Assembly (NCBI RefSeq): GCF_020622345.1 | Contig: NZ_JACNMO010000001.1 | Location: 186,001 to 250,000, forward strand | Direction: 5' to 3' | Origin: Roseobacter weihaiensis | Lineage (GTDB): Bacteria > Pseudomonadota > Alphaproteobacteria > Rhodobacterales > Rhodobacteraceae | Length of the DNA stretch: 64,000 bases | Shown: positions 55,947-64,000 of the stretch, in pieces | Numbering within the stretch: position 1 is the first letter of the stretch | Layout of the letters: each line of letters begins with the position of its first letter | Program-made: the position numbers and the translations under genes | Notes under the pieces: generated by a model | Database searches by the model: none | Told to the model about the DNA's origin: nothing | Seen by the model: the letters and a program-made list of their open reading frames with translations, nothing else

Positions 55947-56879
55947 ATGAAGATACTGCGCGACTACCAATTCGTCGACCCCGAGGATCGGGGGGCAAGT
56001 GCCGCGATCGGCAATTTTGACGGCGTGCACCTGGGCCATCAGTCGGTGATTGATCTTGCGCGCACCGCAGCCCCCCAGGCCCCTTTGGGTATCCTGACGT
56101 TTGAGCCACACCCGCGCGCCTATTTTGCGCCCGATGCCGCACCTTTTCGGCTGATGAGCCGGGAAGCGCGCGCCAGCAGGCTCGAAAAGCTCGGCGTGGA
56201 TGTGCTTTATGAGCTGAACTTCAACGCGGCGCTCGCGGCCCTGAGCCCCGAAGAATTCGCTCAGCGGGTGCTCTGCGACGGCTTTGGGCTCACCCACGTG
56301 ATTGTCGGCGCCGATTTCTGCTTTGGCAAAGGGCGCAGCGGCACAGCCTCGGACATGCAGCGTTTCGGTCAGACCATGGGCTTTGACGTGACGATTGCCC
56401 CGCTGATGGCACAGTCAGAGACAGTCGTCTCTTCCACCGCGATCCGGCGGGCGCTGAGCGACGGCAACCCGCGGGAGGCGGCGGCCATGCTGGGACACTG
56501 GCACCGGATCGAAGGGCCCGTCGTCGGCGGCGAGCAACGGGGGCGCGAGCTGGGATATCCGACCGCGAATATGTCCATAGAAGGGCTGCATCCACCGGCC
56601 TTCGGGGTCTACGCGGTGCTGGTCGACGTGCTGGAGGGCCCGCATCAGGGCAGTTATCACGGGGTCGCCTCCATCGGGGTTCGCCCGATGTTCGGGGAAA
56701 ATCGACCCAATCTGGAAACCTTCGTGTTTGATTTCTCGGGCGATCTTTATGGCACGCCGCTGTCCGTGGGCCTTGTCGAACACCTCAGGCCAGAAGAAAA
56801 ATTCGACAGCCTTGAGGCGCTCATCACCCAGATGGATGCAGACAGTGCCCGCGCACGTGCCATTCTGGCGGCCCTATGA
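55947..56879 (+). CDS. ribF: Riboflavin kinase / FAD synthetase
   Basis: 310 residues, standard bifunctional RibF. The N-terminal adenylyltransferase has IGNFDGVHLGHQ; the C-terminal riboflavin kinase has RGRELGYPTANM, with GENRPNLETFVFDF near the end. It makes FMN and FAD from riboflavin. The ATG follows AAGGTG. The last codon overlaps the start of the YcgN-type gene by four bases (ATGA). Confidence 0.97.
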   Translation: MKILRDYQFVDPEDRGASAAIGNFDGVHLGHQSVIDLARTAAPQAPLGILTFEPHPRAYFAPDAAPFRLMSREARASRLEKLGVDVLYELNFNAALAALSPEEFAQRVLCDGFGLTHVIVGADFCFGKGRSGTASDMQRFGQTMGFDVTIAPLMAQSETVVSSTAIRRALSDGNPREAAAMLGHWHRIEGPVVGGEQRGRELGYPTANMSIEGLHPPAFGVYAVLVDVLEGPHQGSYHGVASIGVRPMFGENRPNLETFVFDFSGDLYGTPLSVGLVEHLRPEEKFDSLEALITQMDADSARARAILAAL

Positions 56880-57346
56880 GCGATCCGATTGACCGCCACG
56901 GGCTCAAGGACAGGTTTTGGGAGCGTAAACCGCTCGCCAGGATGACCCAGCAGGAATGGGAGGCGCTCTGCGACGGATGCGGCAAATGCTGCCTCAACAA
57001 GCTCGAAGACGAAGACACCGGCGAGGTGGCCCTGACCCGGATCGCCTGCCGGCTTCTGGATGACAGCACTTGTCGCTGCGCGCATTACAAAAACCGCCAT
57101 CAGTTTGTACCCGATTGCATCGTGCTGAGACCGGATAATCTGGACACCCATGCCTATTGGATGCCCGAGACCTGCGCCTACCGGCTGCTCTGGCAGGGCA
57201 AGCCCCTGCCCGCCTGGCACCCGTTGATCTCCGGGTCCGCGCAATCCGTGCATGAGGCGGGGATTTCGGTGCAGGGCATGACGCTCAGCGAATTCGATAT
57301 CCCCGAAGATGAGTGGGAAGAGCATATCATAGAGGAGCCCTCCTGA
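56876..57346 (+). CDS. YcgN-family cysteine cluster protein
   Basis: 156 residues. The Cys cluster CDGCGKCC (Cys32, Cys35, Cys38, Cys39) and the downstream STCRCAHYKNR and DCIVLRP and TCAYRLL motifs match UPF0260/YcgN, a predicted iron-sulfur or zinc protein of unknown function. It shares a four-base overlap with ribF and a one-base TGATG overlap with the aldolase gene, so it is in the middle of a coupled set. Confidence 0.9.
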   Translation: MSDPIDRHGLKDRFWERKPLARMTQQEWEALCDGCGKCCLNKLEDEDTGEVALTRIACRLLDDSTCRCAHYKNRHQFVPDCIVLRPDNLDTHAYWMPETCAYRLLWQGKPLPAWHPLISGSAQSVHEAGISVQGMTLSEFDIPEDEWEEHIIEEPS

Positions 57347-58386
57347 TGTTTCTGGCCTCTGATAATGCGGGCCCCGCGCACCCGCAGGTGATGCAACACG
57401 TGCTGGCCGCAAATGACGGCTACGCCATGCCCTACGGCGCCGACGACATCATGGACAGCGTAACGCACAAGCTGCGCGACATCTTCAAAGCTCCCGAAGC
57501 AGCGGTCTACCTGGTGGCGACGGGCACGGCGGCCAATGCGCTTGCCCTGGGGTGCTATACGCAGCCGTGGCAGACGGTGTTCTGCTCGCCTGTCGCCCAT
57601 ATCCACGAAGACGAGTGCAATGCGCCTGAATTCTACGCCAGCGGTGCCAAGCTGACACTGGTGCCCGGCGCGGACAAGATGACGCCGGATGCCCTGCGCC
57701 GCGCGATCGAACAGGAAAACACCCGCGGCGTGCATGGCCCCCAGCGCGGGCCCATCTCGATCACCCAGGTGACCGAGCGGGGCAGTCTGTACACATTGCA
57801 AGACCTGCGGGCGCTCACGGCGGTGGCGAAAGATTTCGGCCTGCCGGTCCACCTCGATGGGGCCCGGTTTGCCAATGCCATGGTGGCCCTCGACTGCTCT
57901 GCGGCAGAGATGACGTGGCAGGCGGGCGTCGATGTCGTCAGTTTCGGCGGCACCAAGAACGGGTGCATGGGCGTCGAGGCGGTTGTGTTCTTCGATCCTG
58001 AAAAGGCCTGGGAGTTTGAACTGCGGCGCAAGCGCGGCGCGCATCTGTTCTCCAAGCATCGGTATCTCTCGGCCCAGATGCAGGGCTATCTGGAGGATGA
58101 CCTGTGGCTCGCCTGCGCGCGGCAGGCCAACACCAAAGCGGCCCGACTTGCCGATGGACTGAAGGCCAGGGGCGCGGATTTTCTGCACGCCCCGCAGGCG
58201 AACATGATCTTTGCCAGCTTCCCCCGCGCCGTGCATCAGCGGTTGCACGCCGCAGGCGCAAAATACTACATCTGGGAAGGCGCATTGGAGGGCACGGACC
58301 CCGAGGAAATGCTCGCCGCGCGGCTTGTCTGTGACTGGTCGATCTCAGAACAGCAGCTCGATCTATTCCTCAGCCATTTCCAATAG
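57346..58386 (+). CDS. ltaE: Low-specificity L-threonine aldolase
   Basis: 346 residues of the PLP-dependent fold type I. It splits threonine or allo-threonine to glycine and acetaldehyde. PLP binds Lys204 in SFGGTKNG; LDGARFANA is the conserved aspartate motif for the PLP nitrogen. It overlaps the upstream YcgN gene by one base. Its 3' end overlaps the convergent hydrolase gene by 24 bases. Confidence 0.93.
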   Translation: MFLASDNAGPAHPQVMQHVLAANDGYAMPYGADDIMDSVTHKLRDIFKAPEAAVYLVATGTAANALALGCYTQPWQTVFCSPVAHIHEDECNAPEFYASGAKLTLVPGADKMTPDALRRAIEQENTRGVHGPQRGPISITQVTERGSLYTLQDLRALTAVAKDFGLPVHLDGARFANAMVALDCSAAEMTWQAGVDVVSFGGTKNGCMGVEAVVFFDPEKAWEFELRRKRGAHLFSKHRYLSAQMQGYLEDDLWLACARQANTKAARLADGLKARGADFLHAPQANMIFASFPRAVHQRLHAAGAKYYIWEGALEGTDPEEMLAARLVCDWSISEQQLDLFLSHFQ

Positions 58387-59163
58387 CCCGCGGATCTCAT
58401 CTGCGACCGCGAGCGGATGGGTCAGCGGACACATGTGTCCGGCCCCGGCAATCCATGCCCGGCGGGTATTTGGCAAGCGGGCCGCGAGGCTCTCGTGTAT
58501 CGCGTCGATGATCTCGGGCGATCTCTGCCCCTGAACGAGCACCCCCGGCATATCCGCCCGGCCCAGCATGCCCGGTGCCATCAGCTGCGCGTTGTCGTCC
58601 AGGATCGCCGGCGTCTGGGCGGGGACCAGATGCATCCGGTCGGAAAGATAGCGGCGGGTGACCTCCGGTATGTTCTCCCACCGCGTGCCATCGCCCCAGA
58701 AGCGGTTGAAGCGCCGGGCGGCAAGGGCGGTATCGCCCTGCGCCAGCGCCGTGAAACACGGTGCCGTCTCCTCCTCATGCGCACGGGCCTTTGCAGGGGC
58801 ATCCCGTCTGGCCGCCGCAAAGAAAACCGGTTCGATCAGGGTCAAACTTCGCACCAGATGCGGCTGCTCCACCGCCAGCCGCAGGGCGACCGTCGCACCG
58901 AACGAATGGCCGATCACATCCATTGGCTCTATCAGATAGCCAAGGGCCGTATCGGTGCAGAGCCGGTGCAGGTCACATTGTCCGTCCCAATCGTTGCTTT
59001 TGCCATGGCCCGGCAGATCGAAGGCCACCAGCGTCAGGTCATCCGCCAGGGCGTCACCAAGCCCGCGCCATGCGCCCGAATGCGCCAACGTGCAGTGGAT
59101 CGCCAAGGCACGCCGCGCACCCTGCCCAAAGCTTTGGCAGTGGGCGTTGAAACCTGCGCTCAC
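58363..59163 (-). CDS. Alpha/beta hydrolase
   Basis: 266 residues. The nucleophile is Ser87 in IGHSFGA, and the catalytic histidine is in GAGHMCPL near the end. FDLPGHGKSND is the typical post-oxyanion loop. Substrate unknown. Its ATG overlaps the stop of the upstream isomerase gene (ATGA), so the two are co-translated. Its C-terminal codons run 24 bases into the convergent ltaE, which is unusual but open in both frames. Confidence 0.85.
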   Translation of the reverse strand: MSAGFNAHCQSFGQGARRALAIHCTLAHSGAWRGLGDALADDLTLVAFDLPGHGKSNDWDGQCDLHRLCTDTALGYLIEPMDVIGHSFGATVALRLAVEQPHLVRSLTLIEPVFFAAARRDAPAKARAHEEETAPCFTALAQGDTALAARRFNRFWGDGTRWENIPEVTRRYLSDRMHLVPAQTPAILDDNAQLMAPGMLGRADMPGVLVQGQRSPEIIDAIHESLAARLPNTRRAWIAGAGHMCPLTHPLAVADEIRGLLEMAEE

Positions 59164-59759
59164 ATCTTTCCGGCGAGCGTGGCCTCCAGATCGTCGATCC
59201 GGTCCTGCCCCCAGAACCGCTGGTCCTGATCGGTGATGTAGAACGGCGCGCCGAAGACGCCACGTTCCACCGCTTCTTCCAGGTTGGCGGCGTAGGTCTC
59301 CGCCCCTTCCAACAGACCGCTATCCGCAAGCGACGGATCAAAGCCCGCCTCTGCAAGGCAGGCCCGCACCACCTCATCCTCGGCAATGTCCTTTTCCTCG
59401 GCCCAAACCGCGCGGGTCAGCGCTACCATCAGCTTGCCAAGATCGCCCCCGCCCGCGTTCTGCGCGGCAATAAAGGCGTAGGAGGAGGGCGCGCTGTTCG
59501 TCGGCCAGTGGGCCGGCTTGAGGTTTAACGGCATCCCCAGTTTCTTGGCCTGACGCACAAGTTCCTGGGCGCGATACTCAACACGGCTGATATGCCGGTC
59601 CTTGGGCGGCGTGCCGCCGGTGCGCGCAAAAAGCGACATGATGTCCAGCGGTTTGTACGTGATGGTTGCACCCTGTCTGGCGGCAACCTCTCCGGCCCGG
59701 TTCCCGGCCAGGTAGGTAAAGGGCGAGATGGTTGAGAAAAAGAGATCAATATGGGCCAT
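59160..59759 (-). CDS. 2-hydroxychromene-2-carboxylate isomerase family (kappa GST/DsbA-like)
   Basis: 199 residues of the thioredoxin-fold kappa group. The SPFTYLA motif with Ser12 at the position of the active serine, the PHW-like LKPAHWPTNS region and the GVFGAPFYITD motif with its cis-proline are in place. Members isomerise chromene intermediates in aromatic ring breakdown or conjugate glutathione. There are no other aromatic genes here, so a general isomerase or GST-like role is more likely. The start follows AAGGAA. Confidence 0.88.
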   Translation of the reverse strand: MAHIDLFFSTISPFTYLAGNRAGEVAARQGATITYKPLDIMSLFARTGGTPPKDRHISRVEYRAQELVRQAKKLGMPLNLKPAHWPTNSAPSSYAFIAAQNAGGGDLGKLMVALTRAVWAEEKDIAEDEVVRACLAEAGFDPSLADSGLLEGAETYAANLEEAVERGVFGAPFYITDQDQRFWGQDRIDDLEATLAGKM

Positions 59760-59874
59760 TTTCCGGTTCCTTTTTGGGGACTGTGTTCTTTGCCGATTGG
59801 TAAGGCCGTGTTAGGTGGAGTCAACATCACGAATCTGTCACATTTTCCTGTCGCTGCTCCCGGAAGCCCCTCCC

Positions 59875-60894
59875 ATGCCCCAAATCCAAGAACCCAAGCT
59901 GATCTCTGGCAACGCCAACATGCCGCTCGCCAAAGCGATTGCACGGCGCATGTCGATGCACCGCGGTGTGCAGGTCGGGCTGGTTGACGCGCGGGTGGAG
60001 CGGTTCAACGACGGCGAAATCTTTGTCGAGGTGTTTGAGAACGTACGCGGCGAGGACATGTTCATCCTGCAACCAACATCCAACCCGGCCAACGACAACC
60101 TGATGGAGCTGCTGATTATGGCCGACGCGCTGCGCCGGTCGTCAGCGGCGCGGGTCACGGCCGTGCTGCCCTATTTCGGCTACGCGCGTCAGGACCGCCG
60201 TACCAAGGCACGCACCCCGATCACAGCCAAGATGGTGGCGAATATGCTGGTCGGTACAGGGATCGAAAGGGTGCTGACCATGGACCTGCACGCCGCCCAG
60301 ATTCAGGGGTTTTTCGACATCCCCGTGGACAACCTCTACGCCTCTCCGATCTTTGCCCTGGACATCAAGACCGAATTCAAGGACCGGATGGACAAACTGA
60401 TGGTGGTCTCCCCCGATGTAGGCGGTGTGGCCCGCGCGCGCGAGCTCGCCAAGCGGATCAACTCCCCCCTCGCGATTGTGGACAAAAGGCGCGAAAAACC
60501 GGGTGAGATTGCAGAAATGACAGTGATCGGGGATGTCTCCGGGAAAACCTGCCTGATTGTGGACGATATGTGCGATACCGCCGGCACGCTCTGCAAGGCC
60601 GCTGAAGTGCTGATCGAGAACGGTGCCAAGGAAGTCCACTCCTACATCACGCACGGGGTGATGTCCGGGCCGGCGGTCGAACGGGTCACGAAATCTGTCA
60701 TGAAATCGCTGGTGATCACGGATACCATCGAACCCACCGATGCGGTCGCCAAGGCACCCAACATCCGCATCGTGCCCACGGCTCCGGTCTTTGCGCAGGC
60801 GATCCTGAACATCTGGAACGGCACCTCCGTCTCCTCGCTGTTCGAAGCAGAGACGTTGAGCCCGATCTACGACGGTATGTACGCGGCCGAATAA
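59875..60894 (+). CDS. prs: Ribose-phosphate pyrophosphokinase
   Basis: 339 residues from the ATG at 59875 with GGAAG upstream. It makes PRPP from ribose 5-phosphate and ATP, feeding purine, pyrimidine and salvage steps (purEK, carB, upp in this window). The ATP-loop [10 protein letters not shown], the metal motif [12 protein letters not shown] and the PRPP motif [11 protein letters not shown] are present. It is divergent from the isomerase gene and convergent with the lipoprotein. Confidence 0.97.
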   Translation: MPQIQEPKLISGNANMPLAKAIARRMSMHRGVQVGLVDARVERFNDGEIFVEVFENVRGEDMFILQPTSNPANDNLMELLIMADALRRSSAARVTAVLPYFGYARQDRRTKARTPITAKMVANMLVGTGIERVLTMDLHAAQIQGFFDIPVDNLYASPIFALDIKTEFKDRMDKLMVVSPDVGGVARARELAKRINSPLAIVDKRREKPGEIAEMTVIGDVSGKTCLIVDDMCDTAGTLCKAAEVLIENGAKEVHSYITHGVMSGPAVERVTKSVMKSLVITDTIEPTDAVAKAPNIRIVPTAPVFAQAILNIWNGTSVSSLFEAETLSPIYDGMYAAE

Positions 60895-60966
60895 CGCCAC
60901 CCTTGAGGGCTTACCTCCCACGGACACGCCTCAATACGAAGCGACGAGGGTTTTCTGACGGACGCT

Positions 60967-61539
60967 TTACTGGCCCGGTGCGGCCCCCTCGCGATCAAGC
61001 TTGGCCTGATATTTGCGCGACAGAACCTCCATTCGGGGCTCCCAGACATAGCGGGTATCTTCGAGGGTTGGCGACCAGAACAGGTGCCCGCCAAACCGCC
61101 ATGGATCCAGCACAACCCCCTCTTCCAGACTATCGCCGCGCTCGCTGATGATGGCGGTGCTGTGGTCAATGCGAAACTCGCTGCCTTCGGCAATGGCCCG
61201 GTGTATCTCAAGCGTTTCAAACCCTTCCTGGTTCAACCTCTTTTCGATGTCTTCGGCCCAATGCACGCAAATGCCGCGATCCCGCAGGCCGTTGTTGACC
61301 TTTGCATTGTGCAGAATGGGCGATGAGGTCACATTGTATTCCTGTCTGAGTTGCAGCGAATAAGTGTAGGCGATCTGAGCCGCACGTGCGGCCTCTTCGG
61401 GGTCAACACTGCTGCCAAGGCTCCGGATCTCGAGCGCCAGCAGATCTATGTCAGTCTGTGTGACTTCTTTCGGGGCCTGTGCACAGCCGGCAACCACCGT
61501 CACCAGCAAGAGCGATACTACAACAGCAGATTTTTTCAT
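60967..61539 (-). CDS. Conserved lipoprotein, unknown function
   Basis: 190 residues. A signal with lipobox VVAGC sets Cys19 as the lipidated residue. The mature part has GICVHWAEDIEKRLNQ and a DHSTAIISERGDS-DPWRFGGHLFW segment, with Cys, His and Asp residues spaced as in a papain-like triad, but this is only a resemblance. A protein of this type next to the atp operon is familiar in roseobacters. No firm family. It is convergent with prs. Confidence 0.75.
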   Translation of the reverse strand: MKKSAVVVSLLLVTVVAGCAQAPKEVTQTDIDLLALEIRSLGSSVDPEEAARAAQIAYTYSLQLRQEYNVTSSPILHNAKVNNGLRDRGICVHWAEDIEKRLNQEGFETLEIHRAIAEGSEFRIDHSTAIISERGDSLEEGVVLDPWRFGGHLFWSPTLEDTRYVWEPRMEVLSRKYQAKLDREGAAPGQ

Positions 61540-61649
61540 TCTGTTTTTCCCATACGCAGCGAAACCGAGGACATCCTAGGTGACCAAAACCGAATTTGCA
61601 GCGAGAAACCCGGACATCCTGCCCCAAATTCTATGCCATTCCGCGAGAT

Positions 61650-61684
61650 AAAAAAATAGCCCCGGAGGGACCCCCCGGAGCTAT
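61650..61684 (-). terminator. Terminator of the ATP synthase operon
   Basis: On the minus strand an imperfect stem (ATAGC with GCTAT, plus CCGG with CCGG after one C-A mismatch) is followed by seven T (the A-run at 61650-61656). It is 25 bases beyond the atpC stop. Confidence 0.8.
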
Positions 61685-61708
61685 CACAACTTTTTGCCCA
61701 TGCTTGGG

Positions 61709-62125
61709 CTAGAGAGTAATATGATCGCCCACGGCCACCATGTCAGCCAGCAGCTTGGCCGCGTCATCGACAGGGCCCGGTTCGTTTTCAAAGGCTTGCT
61801 TGGCATTTTCAAGCGCCTCTTCGGCTTCTTTCACCATGGCGTCGTGGTCTGCTTTGGTGACCTCAGCCTTGGGGATTGCCCGCTCCGCCAGAACCGAGAT
61901 ACCGCGTGCACTGATTTCGGCAAAGCCACCGGTCACGACGAATTCCGATTTGCCATCCGGCCCGTCGGTGATCAGCAGGCCAGGCCGCAGCGTGGTGATG
62001 GTTGGCGCGTGGTCCGCCATGGCCGTCATATCGCCATCAGCACCCGGTATCTGCACAGCCGTCACCTGCGCAGAGGCCAGCAAGCGCTCCGGCGAGACGA
62101 GGTCGAATTGCACTGTATCTGCCAT
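61709..62125 (-). CDS. atpC: ATP synthase F1 subunit epsilon
   Basis: 138 residues. The N-terminal beta sandwich ([49 protein letters not shown]) and a C-terminal helical hairpin ([18 protein letters not shown]) are standard. It couples the rotor to the catalytic head. The start is 13 bases after the atpD stop, and a terminator follows, so it is the last gene of the operon. Confidence 0.97.
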   Translation of the reverse strand: MADTVQFDLVSPERLLASAQVTAVQIPGADGDMTAMADHAPTITTLRPGLLITDGPDGKSEFVVTGGFAEISARGISVLAERAIPKAEVTKADHDAMVKEAEEALENAKQAFENEPGPVDDAAKLLADMVAVGDHITL

Positions 62126-62137
62126 TCTCAGGCCTCC

Positions 62138-64000
<1,863 letters not shown>

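Overview
The window is an ordinary, densely packed stretch of alphaproteobacterial chromosome. The best guess is a Roseobacter-group Rhodobacteraceae. This rests on high G+C, a lone groES-groEL pair under a CIRCE element, small Rhodobacterales-type proteins (DUF1150, YdcH/DUF465, UbiK/BMFP, YbjN), two Hint-domain proteins, and the atpG-atpD-atpC order. I found no rRNA, tRNA, IS element, prophage, CRISPR array or toxin-antitoxin pair. Nothing here is clearly a new defence or mobile system; the points of interest are individual odd genes and sites.

Layout. 1-4.2 kb: the end of a glutathione S-transferase, then a beta-oxidation operon (thiolase, a small cupin, FadB-type fusion enzyme) closed by a terminator. 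4.2-5.8 kb: a Hint-domain gene with a CtrA-like site upstream, and a sulfotransferase. 5.9-9.3 kb: an acyl-CoA ligase, a membrane-anchored protein that looks like a dead M48 peptidase, and an exported protein. 9.3-12.9 kb: nucleoside salvage genes cdd-deoA-deoB-upp on the minus strand. 13.0-14.8 kb: a VOC-bicupin protein translationally coupled to a membrane protein. 14.9-20 kb: malic enzyme/PTA fusion, lipoprotein, propionyl-CoA synthetase and CsbD. 20-24 kb: an FrhB-like flavo-iron-sulfur protein overlapping NAD kinase, then glyA. 24-31 kb: hydrolase, carB, small proteins, and a KAS III of the Pseudomonas PA3286 type. 31-38 kb: thymidine kinase, a minus-strand run (proC, csaA, 2-hydroxyacid dehydrogenase), YbjN, UbiK, then lgt-midA-pgeF. 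38-39.5 kb: an AT-rich, gene-poor stretch and a second Hint protein. 39.5-45.4 kb: Lrp regulator, trxB, a P450, DUF1150 and Hsp20, DUF465, purE-purK. 45.4-48.3 kb: an orphan phnM, a secreted lipase-like hydrolase and an EamA exporter. 48.3-50.4 kb: an empty half-kilobase, then a divergent sensorless histidine kinase and lone receiver. 50.4-53.3 kb: groESL and a DUF2161 nuclease-like protein. 53.4-60.9 kb: Mn-dependent pyrophosphatase, a HAD-MaoC-ribF-YcgN-ltaE run, two hydrolase/isomerase genes, and prs. 61-64 kb: a lipoprotein and the 3' end of the F1 ATP synthase operon.

How the genes work together. Many are tied by 1-14 base overlaps (TGATG, ATGA, GTGA, TTGA), which marks likely co-translated units: thiolase/cupin/FadB, deoA/deoB, membrane protein/VOC-cupin, nadK/frhB-like, proC/csaA/dehydrogenase, lgt/midA/pgeF, purE/purK, lipase/phnM, ribF/ycgN/ltaE. 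Metabolic themes are fatty-acid and propionate handling, nucleotide salvage and synthesis (cdd, deoA, deoB, upp, tdk, carB, purE, purK, prs), and protein quality control.

All calls come from reading the sequence and remembered family motifs. No database search was run.
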